Of a stretch of DNA of 64,000 bases, positions 1 to 11,672 are shown one piece after another. The number at the start of each line of letters is the position of its first letter. The stretch's first letter is position 1. The stretch comes from Datisca glomerata. Taxonomy: Eukaryota > Streptophyta > Magnoliopsida > Cucurbitales > Datiscaceae. The DNA lies in assembly GCA_003255025.1 (NCBI GenBank), contig QANY01002785.1, positions 70,043-134,042 of the forward strand, read 5' to 3'. The notes under the pieces are model-generated. The model did not search any database. It was not told where the DNA came from and saw nothing but the letters and a program-made list of their open reading frames with translations. A program made the position numbers and the translations under genes.

Positions 1-1490
1 CCCCCCCCCCCCTCTCTTTTTCTCTCTGCTACGTCTAAGACCACCAGTGATTTTAACCAGGTCTTCTAACCCCATTAGCCGCTTGACTCGATCTACTTGT
101 TTGAACCAACCAGACTTTGACCCAACCCAAGTCGGTTCAATTGAATAGAACTAGACCGAATCAGAGCAATTAACCTAAACCAGACTAACTCCACTGAAGT
201 GCCCAATTAAACTGAATCGGCCCAGCCAAACTAAGCAGAACCAGTTAAATCCAATTCAACTGAACAAGTTCAGACCAACCGAACCAAACTTGAACCGATC
301 TGAACCACTTTGATCAGATTAACACCCAATTTATTTCCACCATTTCTGACCTTGTTAGCCCTCCTAATTTATTATATATTTGTACTTAATATTATGGGTG
401 ATTATTTGAATATTCGGTGATCTGAGATCTTTGTATTTCAGGTCAATAGTCACTTATTTTCTTTCATACTAGTCTAGGCAAGTGGGCTTACATGGTGATG
501 TGGCTCCTATACTCTGATATGTAACGAATTATTAAATATTAACTTATTATCTTTTGTATCACGATGTTGTGATTAAGTTAAATATCATATGATGTATGGA
601 TTAAGGCTATTTAACCTATATGTATTAGTTATAACATATGTCAGCAGAACAAGCTGCATGTTATGTATGTATATGTAATATTGTGGATCATGAAGTTAAT
701 TCAAGTGATAAATAACCAAGAAGAACACTTAGACACGTCCCTTGGTTACCAAGCAACCAGGCTGTTTCACGTCATGTTTTGAGCTATATGGTTTGGTGTC
801 ACCAGTTACACATCAACGTCTTTAAGGTTCAAATAACCTTAAGTGACACCAGCTTCAGGACACCCATATCGTCATGTTCACGTTACAAGTTCATGCTCAA
901 GTGTGATACAGTTCTTGTTAGGTTGTTAATTGGGGGATATGTCTAGTTGAATTATGATCAAACAAGTTACAAGTACAAGTTCAAGATACATGATAACCAG
1001 GAATTCAGCTAAAAGTCATGTTTAAGTACTTTATGTAAATTCATAATCAAATGAATATGTTAAAGCTTATCTATTTGTTTACCTTTATGACATGTGAAGC
1101 TTATCGGTATGTAAGTTTACTTACTGAGTATTCTTAATACTGACTCCCCCACAATTGATTATGTTGGAACATATTACGGGCAACATGAGTGAGAAACTAC
1201 CATAGCCAGTGAATCTGATAGCAGAACCTAGGAGTTTCAATTTATGAATAATTATAAGACATTAGAAATGGATTTTTCGTAAAGTGATCATTGTTTCAAC
1301 AAACTATGATTTACCATGTTTTATTCTAAGATCAGGCGTTAAACTTTTATGATTTATCGATTTCTCACATTGGCTTTATTATGAAGTTTAATACAACATT
1401 TATTATAGTTTATTAAATATGGTTTTGAGAGTTTAATGCTTCCAATATTTAATGTTAAAGTTTCTATTAGGGAAAACTTTATGAAGGCCG
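1..1490. other. Repeat-like AT-rich region without a gene
   Basis: No coding frame of note. The first 30 bases are a C-rich then CT-rich tract, followed to about 330 by a stretch rich in reiterated GAACC/AACCAA words. From about 1,080 to 1,210 the plus strand has a word order (TTACTTACTGAGTATTC, then ACTGACTCCCC) that loosely resembles the minus strand near 12,040. I infer an old LTR or leader of a gypsy-type element, but no terminus or target duplication is visible. Confidence 0.4.
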
Positions 1491-1539
1491 TTTTCACCTT
1501 TGTTCATCCCTATTCATTCCCTTCCTCCTCCACCATAGT

Positions 1540-2200
1540 TGCACACGATGTAAAGGGTCCTCCAAATGCACTGATAATGTTTACATTCACGTGTTAAGGT
1601 AAAGGCTCTTCCTCTACCTCCTCCATTTCATCCTAATAATCTCTCTTTCCTCTATGATAGGGAACCTCTCCAGTCAGAACCACCTTATGATTTTATCCTT
1701 GATCCAAACATCTAATAACTCCTCCACCTTATCCATCGAGTAGGGAAAGGGCAGCGGGACATCTCTATTGTCTCCACTCGCTTTGCTGCATGTCCTTAAG
1801 GCTACGCCATCACCGCCTGGGACACATATCGCGTCGGTTTATAAGAACGACTCTAATGTTCACCTTGCTTTGTGGTTTTTGGCTTCAGCACGGACGTACT
1901 AGCATGTTGCGCTGCTACATTAGGCGGAAGAATGTGAAAATGTTGAGATTCTCCAAGTGTGCATGGACTCATTAATCATTTTGTTGATACACATCTTCAC
2001 CAAGGCTTCCTCCTTCCATTCTTCTTGCCAGTGCAACGCCTTATCTTTGAAACACCTCATATAGACCACTAGGTCTTCATCTTGCTTTTGAGGCTCACGC
2101 CTTGGCTCTAAGACACTCATCTTCTCCTCAGATATGTAGAATTTTTACATAAAGGCAGAGACCATAAGCGGCCATGTCAAGACTGACCCTGGCGTCTAAT
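1540..2200 (-). pseudogene. Ty3/gypsy gag remnant
   Basis: Read on the minus strand, the segment around 2,210-1,920 gives WYNN-stop-TPGSVLTW, KFYISEEKMSVLEPR and EDLVVYMRCFKDKAL. These follow the usual order of a plant Ty3/gypsy Gag (PF03732-like): the WY..L.PGS core, then an E.L..Y..RF.D.AL segment. After a stop at 1,920 the continuation near 1,740-1,640 still reads like the Gag linker (PYSMDKVEELLDVWIKD). Several stops break the frame, so this is a relic. Gag reads straight up to the copia-1 boundary at 2,230, so copia-1 appears to have landed next to or inside this older element. Family placement is inferred from motif order only. Confidence 0.7.
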
Positions 2201-2224
2201 TGTTATACCATATATATGCCCTCT

Positions 2225-2229
2225 ATAAC
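2225..2229. repeat. Left target site duplication of copia-1
   Basis: ATAAC immediately left of the copia-1 LTR terminus. The right flank at 11,673-11,677 reads GTAAC, a 4-of-5 match, which is what a 5-bp copia target duplication with one later mutation would give. Confidence 0.55.
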
Positions 2230-2729
2230 TATTGGAATGGACGGCATCGCACGTCAGGGGCGTGGTGGTTTTTCAATTTTTTTATTGATTTATAAACGAA
2301 AACAATTGCGACGCCACAGTTACTAAAAATAAAAACTTTTAACGAAAAACACTTATTCTCATCGGATCCATTATATATATACATTAAATCTAAGACATAC
2401 AAATATATGAATTATACCTCTTGTAGTCTATCAAGCGCACTTGCCAACAACGAACTGGAGGTTCCACGAACAACGGACTGCGAGATCCACACCAAGATCT
2501 TTCATGTCAATCCTCAAACACACTAGGACGTGTGTGGGTACGTAGAATATATCAAAGACATTTTTCTATCTCTGAATATACTCAACACATGAGATCTAGA
2601 GATTCAGAGAAGAACTTTTGTGAGACAAAAACTCTGAAAAAGAATTGGAGTATTCACAGAGTTTTTTATTAACTTTTAATCACAGTGAATGATTGAATCA
2701 CTTAATTACACACTTTTTTAGCCCAATAG

Positions 2730-2767
<38 letters not shown>

Positions 2768-4423
2768 TATGTCAACGCTCATTAGGTTTTAAGGTGTACA
2801 TAAAATAACAAATTATTTACAAATGTGCCGTTATAGTGGGACCTACTGCAATTTGTGCAACACTGGAGTGCCGCACGGCACTGCAGTGTGTCATGCAGAA
2901 CTGTAGTGCATTGCGACACTACTAACTAACGGAACCATTTTAGTGCCTTGAGACACTATAGTGCGCCACATGTCACTATAGTGTCGTGTGACACTACAAT
3001 AATTCATGTCAATCTCTGATTCAAAAATCAGTAATTGACATGAGGTAGTCCAACATACCACATGGCAATCTTCCAAAATTTATTATTTATTTTAATCAGA
3101 TAAATATCTAGATATCAGTTAATTCAAAATTAACTTATCTGATCACTCATTTCAACTAACTTATATGTTAGTTCACAAATAATAGATTAAGTTGATTCAA
3201 ATTTGAATTATTATCTTATAATAATTTAACATTATTTAATTTCATAAATAAAATATAATGTCTTACTAATCGATTAACATAAAAATTGTAATTGCTGAAA
3301 ATTACAATAAATAATTTAATTAATTAATTAATTACATATAATTATCTCATAAGTATATACTTATCCCAGAAATTTAATTTTTATTGCAAGTTAGTCATTT
3401 TCTCACATCCTGAAATATTCACACCCTAGACTGTGTAGTACAGAGGCGACTCGGGGACCATGGACTCATAATTCTAAGCTCCAATAAACTAGATTATTAA
3501 TTAAACTCTTTAATTAAATAGTATTATTTATCAAGTCCATTATTACTCCACTATAAATATGGAATTCACTTTAAGTAATTACAGAATATATTTACAGGGA
3601 GTTCTCATGTAGTCCACTGATATAATCACTTCATATAGTTTTATCCTCCAATTATTGGTTCATAAAATTGGAGCTGGTCAAAATTATCATTTTACTCTTC
3701 TAATTACCTATTGATCCTTAAGTACCATTAATTCATTAGTAAATGGTCAATTTATAATCTTATTATAAATTTGAGTTCAATAACCATTCAGTTCTAGAAT
3801 TAAAATTCAAGGGAAACAGTATACTATCCGTTAGAAAAACTTGAATTACAAATCTTGTAAGATCATGTTCTCAGTAGTCTATATCACTGAATCTCTAAAA
3901 TAAAAGTCACTAGTCTGTTTTACAAACAAACCTTAATTAGTGAATCAAAAGATCCAGTAGACATGCATAAGAGTTCATGACTACTCAGGATTCAGACTGA
4001 TCTACTTATGATCATCAGATTTGATGTATATTAAATCTTTATGATAAACGGTAAGTTAATAAATATATTAATCCATATCGGTCCAATCTTATATAATCTA
4101 ATTATATAAAGTACATTTATTAAGTTGTCTATTCACATCAGTGATCGGGATCTAGATCACAAGCATACAAAAAATGCTTATTGAACCATACTAGCAACCA
4201 TTCATTAAAGATTTCATACTTTAATATGTTACAGAGTATTTTATTCATTATGATCTTAATCTTCTCATACTTATATAAGATCATAGTACCATTAATGAAT
4301 ATAAAATTTTCAGATATTTATATAAATTATTCAACAATAATTCAAAAGAAAAATTATAAGAAAAATGTAATTTCATATTAAAAAATGTGTAAACACATGC
4401 TTTGAGGGCACTATGCCCAACAA
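2230..4423 (-). repeat. copia-1 3' LTR
   Basis: About 2.19 kb. It begins (plus strand) TATTGGAA, a mutated form of the TGTTGAAA terminus in copia-4, and ends ..ATGCCCAACA beside the polypurine tract. It contains a cluster of imperfect palindromes around GTGCCRCRYGGCAC at 2,834-2,998, and an uninterrupted (TA)n run at 2,734-2,765 at the position expected for the TATA region. Segments such as CAATCTCTGATTCAAAAAT recur in the LTR at 48,880-48,900 and in the 5' remnant at 10,240. Confidence 0.85.
2734..2765. repeat. (TA)n microsatellite in LTR
   Basis: About 16 uninterrupted TA units. Shorter TA runs stand at the equivalent place in the other LTRs (25,656-25,675; 28,594-28,606), so this looks like expansion of the LTR TATA region. 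Confidence 0.9.
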
Positions 4424-4445
4424 CCTCCCACTTGCCGTAAAGTAA
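4424..4445 (-). other. Polypurine tract of copia-1
   Basis: On the minus strand AAGTGGGAGGT sits directly before the LTR terminus. This is the usual place of the plus-strand primer for reverse transcription. The same AAGTGGGAGAT lies beside the copia-2 LTR at 22,729. Confidence 0.75.
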
Positions 4446-4472
4446 GTGTGGCATCTCCCTCAAACTCATATT

Positions 4473-7400
4473 TCATACATGACCCTCAAATGACCTCACA
4501 GGAAGTGTCTTGGTGAAGGGATCAGCCAGGTTCTGATCTAACGCTATCTTTATAACAGTCACATCCCCTCGGTGCTCGATCTCTCTTACAAGATGGTATT
4601 TCCTCTCAATGTGCTTGCCCTTCTTGTGACTCCTCAGTTCCTTGGAATTAGCTACCGCCCCACTTTTGTTACAGTACAAGATGAGTGGCTTGTCCATATC
4701 TGGAACTACTTCCATATCAGTATAAAATTTTTTGAGCCATAATGCTTCTTTCGTAGCTTCACAAGCCGCTATATATTCGGCTTCCATAGTCAAATCTGTA
4801 ATACTGGATTGTTTAATACTTCTCAAGACTACAGCTCTTCCACCTAGGATGAATACTGATCCAGACGTTGACTTTTAACTGTTCTTATTTGATTGAAAAT
4901 CAAAATCAACATATCTAGTGGCGTTCAGGTCACCAGCTAAATAAACAAGCATATAATTTATCGTTCTCTGAAGATACTTGAGAATGTGCTGTACTGCAAT
5001 CCAATGGTCTAAACTAGGATTTGATTGATATAGACTGACAATTCCTACTACATAATAAATGTCTGGTCTCGTACACAACATTGCATGCATGAGACAACCA
5101 ACAGCTGAAGCACAAGAAACCTTTCTCATATCCTCTTCCTCCTGAGGTGTCTTAGAATAGTGCTCATTTGAAAGGACAATTCCATGTATAGTCGGTAGTT
5201 GACCTTTTTTGAAATTTTTCATAGAGAATCTCTCTAAAACCTTATCAATATAAGATACTTGAGAAAGTTCCAAGAGCTTGTTCTTTCTATCCTCTAGGAT
5301 TTGGATGCCTAGAACATAGCTCGCCTCTTCCAAATCTTTCATTTAGAATTTCTCAACAAACCATTTTTTTACTTTCGACAAAGTTTTTACATCATTTTCA
5401 ATGAGTAGAATATCGTCTACATAAAAAACTAAGAAAATCACTATCATATCTTCGATGTATTTAAAAACACAAGCTTTGTCAACATTTTGCTCGAAGCCAT
5501 ACGATTTAATAATTTCATCAAAGGTAAGATTCCATGATCTTGATGCTTGCTTTAATTCATAAATGGATTTAAGTAACTTGCATACTTTCTGATTTTGCCC
5601 CTTTTTCACGAACCCTTCTAGTTGCGTGATATAGAAGTTTTCTTCAAGAGAGCCATTTAGAAAAACTGTCTTGACACCCATCGTCATATTTCATAGTCTA
5701 AACTAGAGGCTATGGATAAAAGAATGAGAATGAAATTTAGCATGGCAACAGGAGAGAATGTCTGTTCATAATCGACTCATTCTGTTTTTGTATAGCATTT
5801 GGCTACCAGCCATGCCTTGAAAGTCTATACTTTCCCATCTGCACCTTTTTTCTTCTTGAAAATCATTTACATCCAATGGGCGTGACATCTTCTGGTGGAT
5901 CTTCAATTTCTCAAACAGAATTGGAATACATCGATTCCATTTCTTGGTTCATGGCATCTAGCCATTTGTCCTTTTCAAGATCTTTCATCACCTCTTTAAA
6001 GGTCAATAGATCATCCTTATCAGTATCAGACACTAGGGCACGTTCCTCCAGTTCATAGCAAATAGGTTGTCTTACAAACCTATTACTATGATGTTGCACT
6101 GGGGTTTCCTGAACAGGAACAATGGTTTATGTGGTTTGTCATTTATCAGTTAATGATGCTCTGATCTCATCGCATGCTAATTCTTTGAGAACTTCTTTGC
6201 TCCGAGGTTTGTAGTTTTCCATATAGTCGTGTTCAAGGAAAGTGGCGTTTGTTGATACAAACACCTTTTGATCCATGTGACTATAAAAGTACCCACCTCT
6301 TGTTTCTGGAGTAAGATGTGAATAAGCAAAAAAGAATTAGGGTCTTGATGTAGTGAGATCGTTCAGATTGTTACAACCTCTAGCAGATGGATTGAAATTG
6401 ATTCTAAAAGAACCTATTTCACCAAGTAGTGCTAATTTCTCCCTTTTTAGAATGGATCTAGTGGCTACATTTATGTTTCTCCCCAGAACTGTAAGATCAT
6501 TTCGAGATGAGAAAAGAGGGATTCCGTCTATCTTGTCTCCTATATTGGACAAGAGAGCTCCAGTGCTATCTTTCACGGAAGTTGTCAAGAAAGGATCCCT
6601 TAGTTCTGTCCCTTGCGCTGCTAACTCCAAGGAAGGAGCTGAGAAATAGAAGTTCTGGATTGCGAAGCCCTGAGCCCCCTTCCTCCTTAGGTACACACAC
6701 CTTAGTTCGGGCAAACCGAGAGGAAGCTCTTTTAATTTTCAGTTCCTTCATAACCAATAAATATTCACACTTCAAACCTTGAGTCTAATTATCCAGTCTT
6801 GGATCTAAGAGCGTGAGTTGGACACCCACATATATGGGAATGATGCAAACTAGGTTTGGATCCATTCCATAACTCTAACGGTGTTTTACTTACAGACTTA
6901 GATGCACTACATTCAAAATGTAGGTTTTCGTTTGAAGTGCATATCCTCAGAATGTGAGTGGTAGTGATGAGTAGCTTAACATCAACGTAACCATATCCAA
7001 TAGGGTTCAGTTTCTCCTTTCCGAAACATCATTTTGTTGTGGTGTTCCAAGTGCTGGGATAGAATGCCATACTTCACCAGGTAATCCTTGAATTCTAAAT
7101 CTAAGTATTCACCACTTCGATCTAATCGAAGTGTTTTCAAAGATTTACCTAATTGTTTTTCAGCTTCAGCTTTGAAGTCTTTAAACTTTCTAAAAGTTTC
7201 AAACTTTGTATACATTAGGTAAGTATAACCATATCTAGAGTAATCATCAATAAATGTGACAAAATACTCATACCAATCTCTAATTGTACATTGATCGGTC
7301 CACAGACATCACTATGTACTAGCTCAAGTGATTCTTTAGCTCTTGGCCCTTTCTAGTGAAAGGTCTCTTGGTCATTTTACCCTCGAGATAAGATTCACAA

Positions 7401-8480
7401 ACTGGAAGAGTCCCAACTTTTAGTTCTCTCAAAGCACCATGCTTTGTTAACAGGTTTAATCTATCTAGATTAATATGTCACAACCTAAGACGTCATAGAT
7501 AAGTGTCATCATCATGAGCAACTCTTTGTCGTTTGTTACTTTTCGGATTTGCTACTTGAAACAATTCTGAATTATTTAACGCACGTTCAGTCTGTTTGAG
7601 CATATATAATCTGTTTAAAACTTTTGCATAATAAATATTGAATCCATTCTTAGAAATAATAAAATGATTTTTATTAAAAGAAATATAAAAAAATTGTACA
7701 TGCAACAACGCTAAAGAAATCAAATTTCTCGAAAATCCAAGAATAAAATATACATTGTTGAAAACAAGAAAATTATTTTCAAAACTCAAATAGACTGTCT
7801 CCAATGGTTTTGCTGACACGAGCTCACCACTGTTAACTCTCATTACACCTCGCCATCAGCCTACTCCTTTGCAAATCAAGCATCTGCAAAGAAGAACATA
7901 TATGGTTAGTGGCTTCTGAATCTAATATCCAGGATGACGAATCATATTCCCCTAAATAAGCTTCAAGTACAAGTAAATCATATTTACCTTTCTTTTTTAG
8001 TTCAGCGAGATACTTGTAACAGTTTCTCTTCCATTGACCTTCAACTCCACAATGGAAACATTTTCCCTTGGTTGTTTCTTCTTATTGTTATCTTTCTTGT
8101 TCTTCCTGGCCTTTAGGTGACTTCTCGGCTTTCTTTTTTTTCTTATTCTTACTTTTGTCCTTACCATTGTTCTTCATCCTTTTTGTTACTATTAACACTG
8201 GTGGAAGAAGGCTTTTGCTCAGCAACATACGCTCTTTGGTCATACTCTTGTTGAGTAATCCAAAAGTCTGCACTTCATTCAATAATTGGGTTTTGTTGAA
8301 TTGCAACTTGTTCATAACATCAATGGTAGCCCCTAATCTATAATCCAAACATCATATTTATCCTGAACATTTTTCGGGGCGTCATCAACAAGCTCTTCAG
8401 GACATTTCTCTCAGTAAGGACAAACTTGTAGTTCTCACATATTAGCATCAAATTTTAATTTGATTTCCATCTTATAATGT
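4473..8480 (-). pseudogene. copia-1 gag-pol remnant
   Basis: Domains from high to low coordinate: Gag C-terminal part (8,350-8,090) with a zinc-knuckle-like motif at 8,060-8,019; protease/GAG-pre-integrase segment (7,843-7,493, ending HDDDTYL); integrase core (7,215-6,982, with LRLDRSGEYL); linker (6,099-5,911); RT (5,687-4,875, YVDD at residues 89-92 of the first RT frame); RNase H (4,826-4,473). Defects: a TAA at 5,345-5,343 where sister copies have CAA (KFQMKDL context); integrase shifted out of frame near 7,020; a 438-bp insertion at 6,312-6,749; and the RNase H catalytic YCDN, present in copia-2, changed to YCNK. The zinc knuckle reads C-x2-C-x4-Q-x4-C instead of H at the third position. 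A dead polyprotein gene of the Ty1/copia class. Confidence 0.85.
6312..6749 (+). other. nad1 (fragment): Mitochondrial DNA insertion (NUMT) with nad1 fragment
   Basis: About 438 bp break the copia-1 pol. Copia-2 (near 24,620) and copia-4 (near 44,766) run straight across this point. On the plus strand, 6,347-6,478 translates to [19 protein letters not shown] and then [10 protein letters not shown], followed by VATFM. This is the very conserved N-terminal part of plant mitochondrial NADH dehydrogenase subunit 1 (complex I), from exon 1. The match fades leftwards through a frameshift near 6,340 and stops abruptly after the ATFM codons. The rest (6,480-6,749) is richer in GC than the copia DNA and unrecognised; I infer other mitochondrial intergenic DNA joined to it. 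Differences such as Gly to Arg (GGA to AGA) fit CpG or other methylation decay. Not expressed as a gene. Confidence 0.8.
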
Positions 8481-8560
8481 TATCACCATTGAATTTTTTG
8501 AGTGCAAGAAAAGCAGAAATGGGGCAGCGTAAGGTAGACATATTAATAACTGAAAAATAA

Positions 8561-9880
8561 AACATCGTTCAATATAATTGTAATAAATATAAAGAAATTT
8601 AGAAAGTTAAAGGTGATGCATGAATGCAACATATTAAACACATAAACTTAAAAATTGCTAATCCGAGATAAGACAACCTAACAATTAATAGGCCACCTTA
8701 GGGTCAGTCAAATTAATTTTAAATTCTCTATCAGACATTCTCATCCTTATTTATTAAAACTTAAAATATCTCATATTTTCTCTTTTGATAATAAGGTATC
8801 GCTTATTTGGTCACAATTATCCACTCAAAACTTAATTGTGACTTTGTTAGTGTAATCCATTATTTCGGATTCCATGACTTGATTTAGAATATGCCACCTT
8901 AGGGTCACACAAGTTTAAACGACATCACTGAGTCCTATCTTTTTAAGAAGTTCAACCTTGATATTGATACAGTTCGAAACCTTCCTTAGGGGGATGAAAA
9001 CAAAGCCATCTCAAGGCCATCATCGTATCTCACAATGTTGTACTAATAATAAAGACCATAGGTTGCATTGACATGTCAATCTTCTCCAACTCACTATTCT
9101 TATAACATATGTGTTTCTATTTTAACTAATCAATTAAATCCAAATTCATTACTAGTTAAAATAACCCTATAATGTAAAATTAATTATTAATCCAATCTTA
9201 TTGTTCTAAGTTCATTTAACATTCTAAAGAGCCTAAGATAAATTTAGGTGAACTTAGAATAAGTAATTAATTACATACATCAAACACTTTTAATAAAGTT
9301 GGTTATCCTAAAGGTTATTAAGGCCTTTAGAGTGGTGTGATTACCAAGTTTAACTAATTGAAACTTAGCAGTTTACATACAAATGATTTCTGAAAGCAAT
9401 TCATATAAACACATTAGGAGAGCGCTAATAAATCATGTTTCTACTAATGAGATGCATGATTAAATAAAATTGTGTGGGGTTTCATGCATGACATGCGATC
9501 GACTAATGCATGGTAATTTTATCAATCAAATCAATACATATTTATTAAAACAATAAAATAAACAAATGGTGAACCGAGTGACTATTGAGTATTTCTAAAT
9601 TACAACCTTTAAAAAATAAAAATAATTACAGAGTGGACTTCAAGAATATATATTTCCAAAATAGCTCCTTCTCCACCAAAGGTCAAGCTGATCAATACCA
9701 TTTTTCATTAGGGTAAACTATTTTTCTAATTAAATAATCCTATTAATTATCTTTTAAATTTTTCATTGAATTTGATTAGTCAAAAAATAATTTAATGACT
9801 TATCAAACTTGGGTCAAACCCAATCAATTAATTAATATTAATTTTCAAAAAATTAAAATCAATAACTAATTTTAAAATTA
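8561..9880 (-). other. copia-1 untranslated leader
   Basis: No coding frame. Its blocks line up with 46,700-47,800 of copia-4, for example the words around GAAACCTTCCTTAGGGGGATG (8,978 and 47,010 areas) and CTTTAGAGTGGTGTGATTACC (9,330 and 47,352). It is therefore the roughly 1.3-kb 5' leader between LTR and gag of this family. The match is lost at about 9,765. Confidence 0.7.
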
Positions 9881-9884
9881 AAAG

Positions 9885-10185
9885 ATAAAATATAGGATTA
9901 AGGTTTTCGCGAAGCATCTCAAAGATAGGGCAACACGGTATCAGGGTTTCCGCAGAACATATCCTGGAAATCAAACTTGTTGCTAACGACGGTGATAGTT
10001 GGACACTCCCACCGCCGCCGTCGGCAACCCATCCACTGCCAGTGGTCAGCGCCGCAGCCGTCAATTTTTTGGTGGCAATTCTGCCACTGGGAAGCTGACG
10101 GCACCAGTGCTGGCAACCACTTTGCCGATGTCGATGTTGGAACTCCTTAACATAGTTCCTTTTTCCTTTTTTCTTCTCTTCGGCA
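9885..10185. other. GC-rich unexplained insert next to the 5' LTR remnant
   Basis: This stands where copia-4 has the U5 end of the LTR and the primer site. Here it is GC-rich DNA (CCGCCGCCG, GCCGCAGCCG) flanked by AT-rich copia sequence. Both strands stay open over part of it, the minus frame for 155 codons, but that frame runs into LTR on one side and leader on the other. No family recognised. It could be captured host exon sequence or another element. Confidence 0.45.
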
Positions 10186-11672
10186 CTGATATAGTGTCGT
10201 GAGGCACCACTGTATTGTTTTGTGGTACTACAATAATTCATGTCAATCTCTGATTCAAAAATTAGTAATCGACATGTGGTAGTCCAACATGCCACGTGGC
10301 AATATTTTAAAATTTATTATTTATTTTAATCTGATAAATATCTAGATCTTAGTTAATTCAAAAATAATTTGTCTGATCACCTCTATCAACTAAATTATTT
10401 GTTAGTTCACAAATAATAGATTTAGTTGATTCGGATTTGAATTATTATCTCATAATAATTTAACATTATTTAATTTCATAAATTAAATATACTGTCTCAC
10501 TTATCGATTAAATTAATCGATATAACTATTGAATTGTAATTGCCAAAAATTACAATAAATAATTTAATTAATTAATTTTTACTTACTTAATTACATATAA
10601 TTATCTCATAATTATATACTTGTCCTAGAAATTTAATTCATATCTCATGTCCTGAAATATTCACACTCTAGATTTTGTAGTACAGAGGTGACTCGGAGAC
10701 CAAAGACACATAATTCTAAACTCCAATCAACTAGATTATTAATTAAATTCTTTAATTAAATAATCTTATTTATTAATTCTATTATTATTTCACCATAAAT
10801 ATGAATTATACTCTTAGTAATTACAAAATATATTTACAAAGTTTTCTCATGTAATCCATTTATATAATCACTTCTTGTAGTTTTGTCCTCCAATTATTGG
10901 TTAGTAAATTAGAGCTAGTCAAAATTACCAATTTGTCCTTCTAATTACCTCTTGATCATTAAGTACCATTAATTCACTAGTGACTGGTCAATTTATAATC
11001 GTATTATAAATTTGAGTTCAATATCCATTTAGTTCCAGAATTAACACTTGAGAGAATCAATATACGATCCATTAGGAAAGCTTGGATTCCAAATCTTGTA
11101 AGATCATGATCCCAGCCATCCATATTACTGAATCTAAACAAAAATCACTAGTCTGTTTTACAAACAAACCTTAAAGAGTAAATCAAAAAATCCAATAGAC
11201 ATGTATAGGAGTTCATGACTACTCAGGATTCAGACTGATCTACATATGATCATTAGATTTGATGTGTATTAAATCTTTACGATAAACGGTAAGTTAACAA
11301 AGATATTAATCCACACCGGTCAAGTCCTATATAATCTAATTATATAAAATACATCCACTAAGATGTCTATCCACATTAGTGATCCGGATCTTGATCACAT
11401 ACATTTAAAAAATACTTAGTGAACCGTACTAGCAACCATTCATTAAAGATTATACACTTTAATATGTTGCGGACTATTTTGTTCATTATTTATGATCTTA
11501 ATCCTCTCTTAATTATACAAGATCATAGTCTCATTAATGAATATGGAGTTTTCAGTTATTTATATAAATTATTCAACAATAATTTAAAAGAACAATTATA
11601 AGAAAAATGTAATTTCATTAATTTCATAATAAAAATGCCTAAACACATGCTTTGAGTGCACTACGCCAAACA
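10186..11672 (-). repeat. copia-1 5' LTR, truncated
   Basis: About 1.49 kb matching the outer (U3) part of the LTR, from the palindrome cluster at 10,186-10,235 to the terminus ..ACGCCAAACA at 11,672. The internal R/U5 end is gone. It aligns block by block with 2,950-4,423. Confidence 0.8.

Larger units (their letters stand above)
2230..11672 (-). mobile_element. copia-1: long Ty1/copia LTR retrotransposon, decayed
   Basis: On the minus strand the order is 5' LTR remnant (11,672 to about 10,186), leader, gag, protease, integrase, reverse transcriptase, RNase H, polypurine tract and 3' LTR (4,423-2,230). Integrase before RT is the Ty1/copia order. The flanks carry a near-perfect 5-bp target duplication. 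The coding part is broken by stops, frameshifts and a 0.44-kb foreign insertion (6,312-6,749). The U5 side of the 5' LTR and the primer-binding site seen in copia-4 are missing, replaced by unrelated sequence (about 9,880-10,185). It cannot be autonomous. It shares LTR and pol sequence with copia-2, -3 and -4 in this window. Confidence 0.85.

Noticed and set aside
6566..6775. VCVPKEEGGSGLRNPE as a LINE RT C-terminal piece
   Set aside because: Looks similar by eye to plant LINE sequence, but lies in the block next to nad1 DNA absent from sister copies, is only some 15 residues, and no other LINE motif follows.
6507..6782. Plus-strand 91-codon frame as a gene
   Set aside because: Spans the mitochondrial insert and copia DNA in a different frame from nad1; no domain.
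9927..9945. CAACACGGTATCAGGG as a plus-strand LTR end plus primer site
   Set aside because: The preceding DNA does not resemble any LTR here and the surrounding element is on the other strand; probably chance.
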